Positions 46,920-62,800 of a stretch of 64,000 nt of DNA are shown here, piece after piece. Source of the stretch: Paracentrotus lividus. Taxonomy: Eukaryota; Echinodermata; Echinoidea; Camarodonta; Echinidae. The translations under genes and the position numbers were made by a program. The stretch spans positions 20,871,628 through 20,935,627 of the forward strand of contig CALNVZ010003426.1 in NCBI GenBank assembly GCA_940671915.1. Direction: 5' to 3'. Each line of letters begins with the position of its first letter. Position 1 is the stretch's first letter. A model generated the notes under the pieces. It made no database searches. It was not told the origin of the DNA and saw nothing but the letters and a program-made list of their open reading frames with translations.

Positions 46920-48381
46920 TACTGATAGACACCTACATGTAAATCTAACAAACAATAATTTCCTGAAGTTGCAATAAGTGGATTTACGGCCTTTTGCAAG
47001 CAAACTTTTCATATGTATGCAGTACATACTGTGTGCCTGTCCCGAGGCTATGCGTTAGCATACCTGACGTACGTCACATCATAACAACATACATTTAGTA
47101 TTCATACTCATGAATGTATCTCTCACATTCTGGTTATGACATTCATCATATCAAAGTTTTTGTCTACATGTCCATGTGACAGCTGTTTTTCATGTTTATA
47201 TAAAAATCCCTTCTTTTTTTCTTGGAGAAGTGGGGGGGGGGGGTGGTTATGGCTAACTGGCAAATATATTTTTTTCTCTTTTTTGGCTCTTTTTAGCTTT
47301 ATTGATATTGTCCTTTTTTTAAAATGTAGATCCATATAAAAATCATTTTCTCTAGTTAAATATAGTGAGAATATTGGAATTACTTCACAAGGCGAGCTCT
47401 GAGACTGAGGGTGGGGGCTAGGGTAATCTCACCAAAGGGCATAATCAATTATTGAATGTAAATTTTTTCCTAACATATTTTCTTCCGTCTTTTAGCTGTT
47501 TTCAGCTTATTAACATTATATTTTTTATATCGATCCACATAATTTTTTAAAAATCTAGTTATAAATGCAAGCAAAAATCAAATCCAAAATCCAAATTTGG
47601 CCTTGACTGGCCAAGCAAAAGCGGTGTATTTTTCAAGTGTACATGCTTGCTTAAACCTAGAAATCAGACATCATATTTCACACTCCCATGATTTCTCCAA
47701 TAAAATCCAATGACATTCCATAAATCCAAGGTCGACTTCTAATCATCATGTCTTCTCAAGAACAAATCTCATATATTTTCTGTCTGGCGAAACTCTAATT
47801 TTGCCAAGGCAGTGTGTGTGTGTGTTTGCATGCGAACTGTATTTTTTATATTTGAAGATGATCTTGTGGCATTGACTGAAAGATTAAATGAAACTTCCAC
47901 TGAATGTTCAAAGCTATAAACAAATGCAAATCATTTTTGGGGCAGAGAAAATATATAAAAGTTGAGTAATGATTATATAGCAAAAGGCAAATAATTTTTT
48001 TTTGCAGAGAAAATATATGAAAGCCGGGTAATAAATATAAAATATGTCAACTATTGGCTGCTTTGTAGTATGCCTTCTAACTGTTGTAAGCTTAGTATAT
48101 TTCCATTCGAAACAGCTGATGGATATCAAATTCAGCCATTTTCTCATGATCCCTTACTTTATTACAGAGCTAGAATTTGTCCTTAATGAATTCAAACCTT
48201 GTTATTATAATGACACTTAAATCTGTGTCTGTTAAATTTGAATTATATAGGCCTATTGAAATTAATAGTTTAAATGGTTTATTGCTGATGGATATATTGC
48301 ACCAAAAAGTGTTGCCAAGTTTTTAAATTTGGGCCAATAGTTTCAACTTCATGCATTCTTTCTATCATTCATTTCTTACAG

Positions 48382-48512
48382 AGGTTTTTGGTCAGGGAGA
48401 CAATGGGTACCATACATTCCGGATCCCAGCCCTGGTCCAGCACCGTGGAGTGTTCCTGGCCTTCTGTGAAGCACGTAGGACCTCTTTTAGGGACTGGGCA
48501 AAAGCTTATTAA
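48382..48512 (+). pseudogene. Broken duplicate of the sialidase catalytic exon
   Basis: After CTTACAG the sequence reads as the exon at 48581 (VFGQGDNGYHTFRIPALVQH... through RTSFRDW), then diverges at 48499 and hits a TAA at 48510-48512 (reading DWAKAY-stop). It lacks the second half of the exon and a donor site. Flanking intron sequence is also shared (CAATTTGGGCCA type, about 48323 and 48531), so a segment of about 200 bp was tandemly duplicated. Differences between copies are mostly synonymous-looking substitutions. If spliced in, it would truncate the protein. Confidence 0.85.
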
Positions 48513-48580
48513 AGTCGTACGGCGTTCACCAATTTGGGCCATAATTTCAACTTCATTCTTACTATCATTATTTGTTGCAG

Positions 48581-48812
48581 AGGTTTTTGGTCAGGGAGAC
48601 AATGGGTACCATACATTCCGGATCCCTGCCCTGGTCCAGCACCGCGGTGTGTTTCTGGCCTTCTGTGAAGCTCGTAGGACCTCCTTCAGGGACTGGGGAG
48701 CTAGTATGGACCTTGTACTACGGAGAGGTAGACTATGTGATCCAATCAAGGAAGGGGAGAAGGAGATACAATGGGGTGATATTCAAGTGGTTGCATCAAT
48801 ACCAGGAAAAAG
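48581..48812 (+). CDS. Sialidase (GH33, NEU2/3/4 type), first catalytic exon
   Basis: Sialidases remove terminal sialic acid from glycoproteins and gangliosides. The exon lies between TTGTTGCAG and AAAAG then GTGAGT, starts in phase 1 and ends in phase 2 (232 nt). It encodes VFGQGDNGYHTFRIPALV, then FLAFCEARRTSFRDWGAS, LVLRRG and EIQWGDIQVVASIPGKR. The FRIP motif carries the substrate-carboxylate Arg of the family; the Arg in CEARR and the Asp in SFRD align with two further N-terminal active-site residues of animal NEU enzymes. The order RIP, LAF-E-R, LVLRRG, QWG, PG-R matches the vertebrate NEU2/3/4 group, not lysosomal NEU1. The next exons, with Asp-box repeats and the rest of the propeller, are beyond the window or not recognised. 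A truncated duplicate lies just upstream. Confidence 0.88.
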
Positions 48813-49161
48813 GTGAGTCCTTACACCGGTAATCCAATTTTAGGAGGACCATATTTCAAGCTCATTTATTTTGGCAGTTAATATGTCATACACAGATTTT
48901 CATACTTCTCCTATATTTCTCACATTTCCTATTGTCTCCTATACTATCCTACTTTGACAAAAGGAACCAAGTAACAAAAGGGACATTTCCTTTACAAGAG
49001 CAAAATGTAGCTGTCATAATGTCTTTCCTGAAATATCTTTCCTGAAATACATTATCTTTTAACTGTATAGACTTTTATACCCTGGTATATGAAATTGTCT
49101 AAGAGAAAGATACATGTACATGTACATGTCATGTAGCACTAAATGTAATATGAAAACACAC

Positions 49162-49176
49162 ACCGCCCCCCCCCCC

Positions 49177-49229
<53 letters not shown>
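49162..49229 (+). repeat. C run then A run of about 50
   Basis: About 14 C followed by about 50 A, in the putative intron after the sialidase exon. The poly-Phe peptide on the minus strand is an artefact. Confidence 0.9.
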
Positions 49230-49232
<3 letters not shown>

Positions 49233-49793
49233 AAACTGATTGATATGTGACTAGCTTCCTTTTGTCAAAGTAAAGCAGTATAGGGTGTGAAAAATATGTT
49301 CCCACAAAGAAGGGTATAAGATGCACTTTGAAGATAGTGTGGAAAATCTGAAGATCTGTGCACAAAACTAATGGAGAGTTGTCCCCAAAATCAGCCATGT
49401 TGAGGCAGTTTTACCAATTTGAGAATCCTCATATAAAGTCCAACATGGTTTTCCAAACTTCCATATCTTATTTTAGAACCGATGTGATCTTATATTAGAA
49501 CTGACTTTGATGGATCCTTTTTTTTTTTAATCGTTCCTCTTATTTTAATCTTTCCTATAAGATTGATTCTCTCCTTGGGTAGGCCAGACAAAACTTAACT
49601 AAATCTCTGTTGAATGCATTGTGTGTTTTAGACATCATGATGTTGTAAAGCTTAGCTAAAAGAAGAACATTAATGTACAGGATGGTTATGTAATTCAGCC
49701 ATGTTGGATTGATGTTATTTATGTCTGCTAATACAATCATAGCTTTCCAGTGACTGTGTGCATGCTATGTCTGTCAATGGTTGACATCATACA

Positions 49794-50208
49794 GGGTGCG
49801 TTCATGGTCGATTTTTAAATTTAAACAGGAGCATGAATATAGATACAAAATGCACTTACAAGACACAGATATAAAGAGAAAAACAGAGGTTGCGTTCATG
49901 GTTCTAATTTCTGGTCATGGATATAAACGTCTGTCAGATCTCTATTCTGAGTAAAATTCAAACGCCAAAAAAAGGTGTGTTTTGAAAGACGATCAGCTAT
50001 GATTTTACGACCATTATGACCTTGAGCATTAATGCAGTAAGCTGCGCTGAGAGCAGGGATTTTAAAGACAATTCACATATAATCAGCGCTAAATTTTCGA
50101 CCATGAACAGTGCACTGCTGATCGAGATTGTGTTCTGTGTTTTGCAGTTTTATCTTTTATCCTGATTAATGTTCCTGTTTAAATTTTGTTTTCGACCATG
50201 AACGAGCC
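49794..50208 (+). mobile_element. MITE related to 34396-34896
   Basis: Starts GGGTGCGTTCATGGTCGA and ends TCGACCATGAACGAGCC. Shares with the 34.4-kb copy the order ATACAAAA-GC, ATATAAAGAGAAA-A, AAACGCC-AAAA, GACCTTGAGCAT and CACTGCTGATCG. More diverged and with shorter TIRs. An internal copy of GTTGCGTTCATGGTT near 49887 repeats the end motif. Confidence 0.75.
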
Positions 50209-51180
50209 AACAGACAACTTCCTTTTGAGGATTCTACGTCAAAGAATTCTGGTTCATTACGCAGGTGCCATATTCAGACCCGGTCGTGCACCTCTACTTT
50301 GCAGGAAAAATACTTGTGTCAGACGTAGGGAGTAAACAAAGTGAATTTGAATTCGGTACCATATTCAGTACTGCCAACCTAAAATCGTATTTTTGTCTTT
50401 TTCATTTGAATAAGGGGTTCCAAACTCATTAAATGTCAATAATTATTCAGATCATAAAAATGTCAATCCCCATCCACCTGTCGACCTGAAAACCTTTTAT
50501 TATTCAATTATTTTCAATAGAAAACAAGGTAAATATGCCAAACATTTTGACAAGTGTGTCATCCCTGCACCAAAGGCATTCGTTCTGGTAAATGAGGGAC
50601 ATAGACAATTCATTGAACAATTAAATGTTTTCTATGAAGACAGGTGCGATGTAGTATGGCATGATGGTGATGTGCATTCATAGACATCTATAGATCTTAG
50701 TACCCCCTTAAGAAGCGAAAGAGGATAGAAAAAGTACGGAATACGATTTTTTGTTGGCAGGTCTGCATATTTTTAAAAACATTTTAATACAAAGTTAAAA
50801 ATAGTGGTTGGAGACCACAAAATAGCAATGCTAAAAATGTGATTCCCTGACACTACTTAAAATATAAAACTGTCTTTGCAAGTATTTTTTCCTGCAAATT
50901 TGTGAATGAAAGAAAAACTGTATGTACACCCTGCAAAAATATTCTCCCTAATGTACACATACATGTATGTGCTAAAAATGTCAAAATATGCAAATGCAAT
51001 GACATGCATAAATCTGCCTTTAAATTGTGTATAAGATGTATTTCTGTTAGTGGAAATAAGAGCTTTTAAAGTATGTATATGTGATTTATCCACAGGACCC
51101 TAAAAGAAAATGAAAATTTATGTAAATGCAAGCTTTTTGATAACCATTGCACTCTCACAGCAGCGTATAATCTGATTCCA

Positions 51181-51650
51181 TTTAAAGGGATTGGGTAACT
51201 TTCAAAAACAAGAGCAATTAGATCAAGATTAATAAAATTATATTGTTCCAACAGTAAAAACAAACTACTGAAAGTTTCAGATCAAATGGAAGTCATGTAC
51301 TACCTTAAAACAGTGTAACAAACAATGCAAAGCATACAGCTTAACACCAGTACCCTCTGTTGCTGGCTCAGCAGGCCGCTAGAAACGGAGACTATACAAC
51401 AGGAAATGGGTGTATGTTGTGCTATGTGGAAAAGCACATGGTTTTATAAACCATCCGGGATTAGTTTATGAAATTTGAGTATGAAATCATTGATATCTCA
51501 AAGGTAAAGCAAGCAATTAGCTTGCAATTAGCTTGCAATTTTGAAGAGATACCAGACTGACCTAAGTGTTTATAATTATGTTGGCAAAATAAGCTAAATC
51601 GAATAAAAATGTAAATTTGAATATCATTCTATGTTACTGCATCCCTTTAA
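51181..51650 (-). mobile_element. MITE with TAAAGGGAT ends, copy 2
   Basis: Inverted copy of 35860-36292. Contains a local triplication AGCAATTAGCTTGCAATT near 51511-51540 that copy 1 lacks. An open frame on the minus strand matches one in copy 1 (both include EQYNFINLDLIALVFES), which shows only that the two DNA copies are alike. Confidence 0.85.
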
Positions 51651-51699
51651 CAGTGGAACTACCTTGGTTTCATTAGCTACCTTAACCTTGCTCCGTGTT

Positions 51700-52395
51700 A
51701 AGGGATGAGGGATACATTATTAGCATGGTGTTTGTCTAGTAGCTCCCTCCATCTAATACCGGTGAGGAGATTTATGCAATCAATCACTAAAGCCTGGGGC
51801 AGATAGGGGGAGGAGAGGTGTTTGGAGGGTGGGAAAGGGAGGGATGGGGGGGGGTGTTTTAGGGAATAGGGAGGGATACATTATTAGCATGGTGTTGGTC
51901 TAGTATCCCCCTCCATCTAATACCGTGAGGAGATCCTATGCAATCAATCACTAAAGCCTGGGGCAGATAGGGGAGGAAAGGTGTTTGGAGGGTGGGAAAG
52001 GGAGGGGGATGGGGGGGGGTTTAGGGAATAGGGAGGGATACATTATTAGCATGGTATTTTGTAGCATCCCTCCCCATCTTATACAGGTGAAGAGATCCTA
52101 TGCAATCGATCACTAAAGCCGGGGCAGGTGGGGTAGGAAAGGTGTTTGGAGGGTGGGAAGGGGGGGGGAGAGTGGGAGAGTGGGGGGGGTACATAATTAG
52201 CATGGTATTTGTAGCATCCCTCCCCATCTAATACCAGTGAGGAGATTCATGCAATCAATCACTAAAGCCTGGGGCAGATGGGGTAAGGAAAGGTGTTTAG
52301 AGGGGGGAAGGAGGGTGGTGGGTCTTTTTTTTTTTTGGGGGGGGGGGGAGAATGGGAGGGCATAGCGTTTTCTGGGAGGGGTACACTGTAAGTAT
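51700..52395 (+). repeat. Minisatellite, about 155-165-bp unit, four copies
   Basis: Units begin near 51709, 51873, 52035 and 52188 with GGGATACATTATTAGCATGG, continue through ATGCAATCAATCACTAAAGCC and GGTGTTTGGAGGGTGGGAA, and end in a G run. Copies differ mainly in the lengths of G runs. A partial fifth start may lie near 52378. Confidence 0.9.
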
Positions 52396-52729
52396 GATTA
52401 TCACTATGAATTACGTGTTTGTGTTCTATGGATTTCATCGCGAAGGGGGGGGGTGGAAATTTTTGAAGGAACGACACCGGCCTGGTTTCATGACAAGAAT
52501 GGGAAGCCTTTTATCTCAGTTGATTGAAGGAAAGAGGATGAGCTCAGGACAGCCTTAAAAGAACTGTATCTGAGAGTGCATGGAGGGTAACAAGAATGAC
52601 AAACACATGAGCTGAATGAAATCAACAGAGATGGATTCGATCATCTAAAACAGATCATGATGTCCAGCAAAACTTAAATAAGTAGATGCGAGAGGAGCAG
52701 GATGCAAATTAAATTAGCTGTTGGCAATT

Positions 52730-53125
52730 TTAAAGGAATTGAGTAACTTTGTGGAGGTTTGGAAAAACCTGAGCTGTGGGGGCCCTACATGTACATGCTG
52801 TCAGTACATGTAATAATGTGTCTAGAGGAAACCCTAATTTTTTTTTTCATAAGCATCAATATACTTCACAATATTTAAAGTAAAAAAGTGCTGTTTTTTC
52901 CCCTCTATAGACTGCAGTGTTAAGCATACATTATGTACGCTTACGACTATGGTAATATTCAGCCATCTATATCTCGGATTTCAAATGACTGATTAACTTC
53001 AAAATCTCAGGCAATTTCTGTGAGACCTAAAGGTTTGCACTTATGATTACAGCATACATGTATGTATAGCTGGAAGATTAATTTTTTTTTTAAAGATCCT
53101 GAATAAAGTTAAACTATCCCTTTAA
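52730..53125 (+). mobile_element. MITE with TTTAAAGG ends
   Basis: Left end TTTAAAGGAATTGAGTAACT, right end AGTTAAACTATCCCTTTAAA, inverted with mismatches. The ends resemble those at 35860 and 51181 but the interior does not obviously match. Confidence 0.6.
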
Positions 53126-53324
53126 ACTCAAAATATGGTGTTCAAAGCACATTTTCAACATAAAATGTCATCAATTTTATAGATAGCTATACCAGTGAAA
53201 AAGAAATATCAAAAGGGGATTATTGATTAGGCCTCTGAAATGAATGGAACTGCAACACATTAATATATTTTGTGATATAATTATAAAGCTCTTTCCTGTT
53301 TTGATTTGAAAAAGAAGGAAGTAT

Positions 53325-53445
53325 AAAGACAATCCACTTATAATCAGCGTTACATTTTTGACCCTCAACGGTGTAGCGCCTGAATGTGATTGTGTTTTCT
53401 ATCATGTTCCTGTTTAAATTTACTTTTCACCCATGAGCACACCCC
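53325..53445 (+). mobile_element. Fragment of the 34396/49794 MITE family
   Basis: Matches the right part of those elements in order: ATAATCAGCGTTA, TTTTTGACC, AACGGTG, GATTGTGTTT, ATCATGTTCCTGTTTAAATT. The left half is missing. Confidence 0.6.
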
Positions 53446-53687
53446 AATATAGTTCTTCATGTAGAATGGATCCAAATCAATTTTGTCTGTTTTGCCCGTT
53501 AGGTAGGTTATAGCATCATTGAAAGGTGTAGGAGGAGAGAGAGAGAGAGGGAACATGACTGTAGATTCCCTTCCATTGGAGGTGATAGCTTCACGTGTAG
53601 GGCACATTCACACTGATAGTAATATATGGGGGCTGAGGGTGAATTTTCCAATGGCAGGCAGGCCCTGTAGTCCTTCCAATCCCAGAT

Positions 53688-53836
53688 CATCATCATCATC
53701 ATTGTCTTCATCATCATGACCCTCATCATCATCTTCATCATCACCATCATCATCATCATTATTATCATCACCATCACCGTCATCACCATCATCATCTTCA
53801 CCATCACCACCACCACCACCCTACCACCACCACCAC
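53688..53836 (+). repeat. ATC/ACC trinucleotide microsatellite
   Basis: CATCATCAT units grade into CACCACCAC. Predicted Met-rich minus-strand peptide is an artefact. Confidence 0.92.
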
Positions 53837-53897
53837 ATCACATCACATCTCAAGAGATGATGGCCTGCACCACAAGGTCATGACTTATCCATAAAAT

Positions 53898-54542
53898 CGT
53901 CAGTGATTTTACGAACCGTCCTACACCTCGCCGAGTTCCCAAAACCAGCTTTTGAGATAATCGCGTTCAAAGTTTGGATGTTCTTCTGACGCTCATAACT
54001 TCGCGCTTTGAAGGAAACCAGGGCAATTAATTACATTAATGTACAGCACTAATTCTATATTTTTACAATATGAAAGAAATTATTTCAATCGGGGTTTGAA
54101 TTCTAAATATTTAGAATAAAATGCAAGGTAATTTTTTAGAAACTGATTATTTTTACGACAAACAGGGGGTTAAGGTCACTTCGTAAAATCATGCGTATCA
54201 CGCGCATGTTTTTTAGCGTCCTAAACCACGAGATAGAACGGTTCGTAAAATCATTCAATGCATACGCGCACCGCTCACCCATATGTAGGTCGGGTTGCGC
54301 GCCATTCTGGAGACTGTTTTATTGTAGAAACAATGGTTTAGGATGCTTCGTAAAATCACTGGAAGCGATGTGACGTTTTGAACGAAATTTGAATCGTCTC
54401 TTATTTTTAAAATAATTAAGATTTCGACCTGAAATTTGGTCATTCGATAGAGTTGAATACAGGCTTTAAGAATATCGAAAAAACTCAATTTCGAAAATTT
54501 GACCAAAAATTCGGTTTATGACGGTTCGTAAAAACAGCGACG
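53898..54542 (-). mobile_element. Non-autonomous DNA transposon, copy 2 (inverted relative to 799-1425)
   Basis: Ends CGTCAGTGATTTTACGAACC and GGTTCGTAAAAACAGCGACG. It matches copy 1 along its length, including AGTTTGGATGTTCTTCTGAC and GAAATTTGGTCATTCGATAG regions. AAAT lies on both sides. The core CGTAAAATCA recurs inside at about 54184, 54245 and 54351. Confidence 0.85.
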
Positions 54543-55721
54543 AAATGGATTCTTTAACTTTACTCAGGATCTAAAACAAATTTACTCTTCCAGCTAATGC
54601 TGTAATTATCATTGCAATGTCAGACAGGAATTGCCTAAGATTTTCAAGCTAATTTGGTTAAACCTATTAAAACCCATATCTTTTCACCATTGTAATTGTA
54701 ATATCCCTCGAGAAATGACAAATTTTGAGCAGTCAGCTGCAGTGGGAACACATCAGTATTGGGATTTATATGACCAAGTGGTATTATTGGAGGACATGGC
54801 ACTTGAATTCACATTCCATCTGAAGTACTAGACCAAACCATAACATACATGAGAGATGATGAGGAGGAGGGAGTCTAGATTGTGAAGGGGACAAGAGTCT
54901 AGGAGGAGGATGGAAGTGGGGGGCGGGGGCGGGGTGGGTGGTGGTTACAGTGAGGAAGAGTGGAGGGAAAAATGATAGGGGGTGTAGGATTTTGGGACTT
55001 CTGTGAGACAAGATTTATAATTTCAACAAAGTTTTTCGCTGTATAGTGTCTGATGCAGAAAGACTTCACTCTTGAGTGAGTGCAGCGAGATTGCCTTCTG
55101 ATTCTCCGTTCAATAAAATTAAATTTTAGGTTTAAGTTTAAAATTGATATAGTGTAGGTTGTATTATTAGGGAAGGGAGTGATGAAGATATTGTTAGTAT
55201 CCATTGAAACTCTTAAACAAATTTACATTAAGAAAAATAATTTAAAAAGACAATACATTATAATACAGCACAAGACGGTCAAACAAAATTGTCCCCCCCC
55301 CCTGTATAGAGTGTCACAAACTGAAAATAAAAGATGGGAATTAAATCAACAAATAATGAGGAGAAATACAGCATGGCATCTCTTGGTTTAAAAAATTTAG
55401 ACTGTGAGTCTTCTTAGCATGAACAAGAAAAAAATTGTTACATTTTTATAATAATTTTATTATTATGAAAGAAATATTGAATTGAGAGGATGCATGTTTG
55501 AACTGGCAGCTATTCTCAGTTAACCATAACCCAGTTTGTCTGTCTCGGGCATCAGCACATAGTCCTCTTGAGGGTTATAGACTCTCTACATTGGATTATG
55601 TTGGATTATGAAGAGATTAGAAGAGAATCGCCCTTTCATAATCTCAAGTTCATTGGGAATTGAGAAGGTGGTAGAAACGGCAGGTGAAAGACTGAGAGGG
55701 TTGGTGTGAAAATATGATGAG
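54543..55721. other. Intronic or intergenic; no gene seen
   Basis: Contains a G/A-rich stretch at 54855-54990 and a C run near 55293. No exon or element end recognised. Confidence 0.5.
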
Positions 55722-55865
55722 ATGGAGAGAGAAAGACAGAGAGACAGATGGACACACAAAGATGGAGAGAAAAAAAAAATTGAGAGAGAGAGAGACAGAC
55801 AATTATCAAAAGAAATATGGAGAGAGATAGAGAAAGCAAAACAGACAGACAAAGATGGAAAGAAA

Positions 55866-55908
<43 letters not shown>

Positions 55909-56168
55909 AGACAGACAGACGAAAATGGAGAGGAAAAAGATGGTGAGAGAGACAGACATAGGTGGAAAGGAAGAAAGATGTAGAGAGAGACAAATAAAGG
56001 AGGAGCAAAAGAAATGTGGAGGGAGAGAGAGAGAGAGAGGCAAGAGACAAAGATAAAGAGAGAGCCAGAGGGGAGAGAGAGACGGAGAGACAGAGAGAGA
56101 GACAGAGAGAGACAGACAGACAGAGAGAGACAGAGAGGGAGAGAGAGAGAAGAGAAAGAAAAGGGTTG
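55722..56168 (+). repeat. GA/GACA-rich degenerate microsatellite
   Basis: Almost pure purine strand with GAGAGACAGACAGA and a (GA) run at 55871-55906. The long Ser/Leu-rich frames on the minus strand and Glu/Arg-rich frames on the plus strand arise from the repeat. Confidence 0.9.
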
Positions 56169-56316
56169 AGAAAGAGACAGCTGATTAAAATTGATCATTA
56201 TCAAGAAAGAAGGGGGATAGAGAGATATGATTTGAGTGGTTTCACATCTAACATAGATCGGGAAGGTGGTAGATATGGCAGGTGATAGACTGAGATGGCT
56301 GGTCAGAAAGAAAGAG

Positions 56317-59888
<3,572 letters not shown>

Positions 59889-62800
59889 AAGAGAGATGAA
59901 GTAGAGAGAGGAGAGACAGAAGAAGCAAGAGAGAATCGGATGAGAGAGATAAGAAGTAGAATAATGAGAGAGAGAAAGAAAAGAAGAAAGAGAGTGAGAG
60001 TAGAGAAGTAGAGGGAATTAGTGGTTATTCTAAGTGAGCAAGAAGCAAAGGAAGAGAAATGAACGAAGTAAGTGAAGTGTAGAAGGGAACCTGATATCGG
60101 CTACGGAATGTGTGATGTTCACCCAGGCATAAGCAGCAGAATCCATGTTTAGGGAAATATTAGTCACTCGCCGTAACATATGTGATATTTGAATCTCTAT
60201 GAGAGTTCTATTCAATTTATGGATTGAAGTTTTGTTATTGGATAACAAGTATGTAAGTGATTGGAGATATGTTCTAACAGAGATGTGTTGTTTTTTTATT
60301 GTCAGTTAGCGTGTAAAGCGACGTCCTCACTCTCTGCAAGAAGTTATTTTGGTATCGTAAGAATGTTTGTAAGTGTATGTTTATTACTTGTTTGTAGATG
60401 TAATGTAATTTACCGTGTAAGGGATTTTTTTAAGGCGAATTAACGGGTTGTTTCAGATTGAAATGAAATTTAAATTTCAACATGAAAGCATGTTTGGATG
60501 TGAAGTAGGTAATGGTTTGCGTCTATTTAGTATAAGTTTTATAAGGCTATTATAATGATTTTTAGCGAATGTAAATGAATAGTTTTTTCTTAGTTTCTAT
60601 TTTTTTTTTATACATGATTTCTACAACCAATTGTTAGGCACTGGAAGTACGTTGTATGTATAATCCAAACAGTCTGGGGTAACGAATACTCTAACTCCCG
60701 GACAGAAAAGAAAAGGGCTCATTTAAAAGTTTGGGTAGAGACTATTGTTGATAGATTTACTAAGGTGGTGATGCATGTCATGTGAATGTAGAATGTGAAC
60801 GAGTGTTCATCCGTTTGTTACATTTTCTTATTACATTTTATACACACTTACCTTGAGGCGAGCGGGACGAATTATTGTAATGTCGAATGATGATGATGGT
60901 GTGTAGAGGTGTTATGGTCTTGTGGATGTAAGTTGTTGATTCCGAGGTTTGGGTTGACTCTGAGCGCTTCAGTCCATGTCTTTCAAAATAAGTTTTGAAA
61001 GGAGCTTCAATATATTGACTTCCTTGCGAATTATTGGTGAAGTGATTATAGCAAGACACGAAACACTCGCTGACAATCAATTTTGACCCTAAGATGAATG
61101 CCAATCAAGAGTGGGGAGTCTTCTAATGTTCTGTATCAATAATTCATACCAACCTCTCTTCAAATAGGTATTATTTATTAGTAATATGTTAGCAAGTGTA
61201 CGTGGATGGGACAATGTTGGTGTACATTACATATTGTTGACTTATTGTCTGCGTCTTATCAGGTGATATGCCCGATGCGTGTATCAATAGGCAAGAAATT
61301 GATTATTCTGAATATGTCAGGTCGGGGTATTTAGCGTCAGACTAGTCGTTACGCCAAATTGATGAAGAATTTTTATGCATTACGTGGGAAGGTTTATTAA
61401 ATGTCAGTGTGAAATTGAATAATCCGCTTCATACTTTAATATGATTGCAGGTATAGCTTGTTCTGACGACCCTGATAGTAAATGGAGAGAGTACATTATC
61501 AAAGACAAGAAGGTGTAAAGAATAAAATTTATTATCACAACTACATTACGGGTGATAAATTTATAATCAGAGAATTGGACAGATTTTGTTGGTGTGCAAT
61601 ATCTCAGCAGATATAAGATTCATTGTGGAGAGTTTAGATTCAATATGGATCACAGTGGACATATAATTTGATTGAGTTACTCTCTATTTCATATTTGGCT
61701 TGGTTGCAGAAACATTATATGTGTTTTGTCTTGTTTTTAAGAAAAAATATAAGGGAAGTGAAAGATCTAAAGACCATTTCGACATGCCAAAGCAATGTTT
61801 GGTATAATATCAATGTGTCGAACCAGTTGAGAAGAATTACTACCTGAAATTTTTTATTCATTATGAGCGAGATTTCCTCTGAGGAGACTGTGGTCTGAAG
61901 CCAAACTAACCTGTCTTGTGACATCGTTGTAGAGATGGAATCATAAGTGAGAGATATTGATTTGTATTTTATGACAGTATAGGGTCATGTAGTGACTGAG
62001 AAGTTATTTGTTGATCTGGAAATGGTCCTGTGAAGGGATATATCATAATAGTCGGACGTCAGCCCATATGGTTTTGGCCTGAAGTGTGCATTGGAAGTTA
62101 TGTTTTTTTAAACTGATTTTGGGCCTGTGTGAGTATCTATTTTAAGCAAGTCCACCATGCACTGGACGCTTCTGTCAGCATTGAGGCAGATTAAGATTAG
62201 CAAATCCAAAATGGCCTGCCGGCCCATTCTTGGATTTCTATATTTCCTTGACTTTAACATAACCTAAATGATCAAAATCTTGGAATTATGGCGGTTTTAG
62301 GGGGTGGAGAAGCAAATCTGAGTTATTTGAGGATAAGCATGTATCGTGAGTTGCGAAATATAAAGAGCGGCGCATTTGAAGATGGCCCATAGAACAGCAG
62401 TATAATGACTATACGACGTGGTATCACCTTTGAATCATTTATCCATTTGTTAATTGTTTGATAAGTTGGGAGAATGGGCATGGACCTAATCCAACATGAT
62501 ATCTAGTGCACTAAATGAAATAATTCAATATAATTGCAAAATTAAAGATACATATGCTGCGTGATATAGATGTTTAGGTAGGCTTATTAATCATTCAACT
62601 GTCAGTGCTACCTGATGGTTACTACCTTTGTTTTGAAAGTAATTGTTTAGGCGATGATTGCATAATAATCTAATGGCTTAAGATGCCTCATAGACATTAA
62701 CTGGTGAGCGGAGGGGAGGAAATATAACATGTCCTAGGATTTGACAACCCCCCCGCCCAATTCGGATAGTGACAAATAATACATGTGTATTGTCTAGGAT

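Larger units (their letters stand above)
28827..48381 (+). other. Putative 20-kb sialidase intron
   Basis: No coding exon was recognised in this stretch. It holds the MITEs, SINE, minisatellites and microsatellites listed separately. Stretches between them (for example 31317-33739, 42900-46017 and 46920-48322) are AT-rich with TACATGTA palindromes and no recognisable feature beyond GA microsatellites near 31980-32018 and 32244-32266. Confidence 0.5.
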
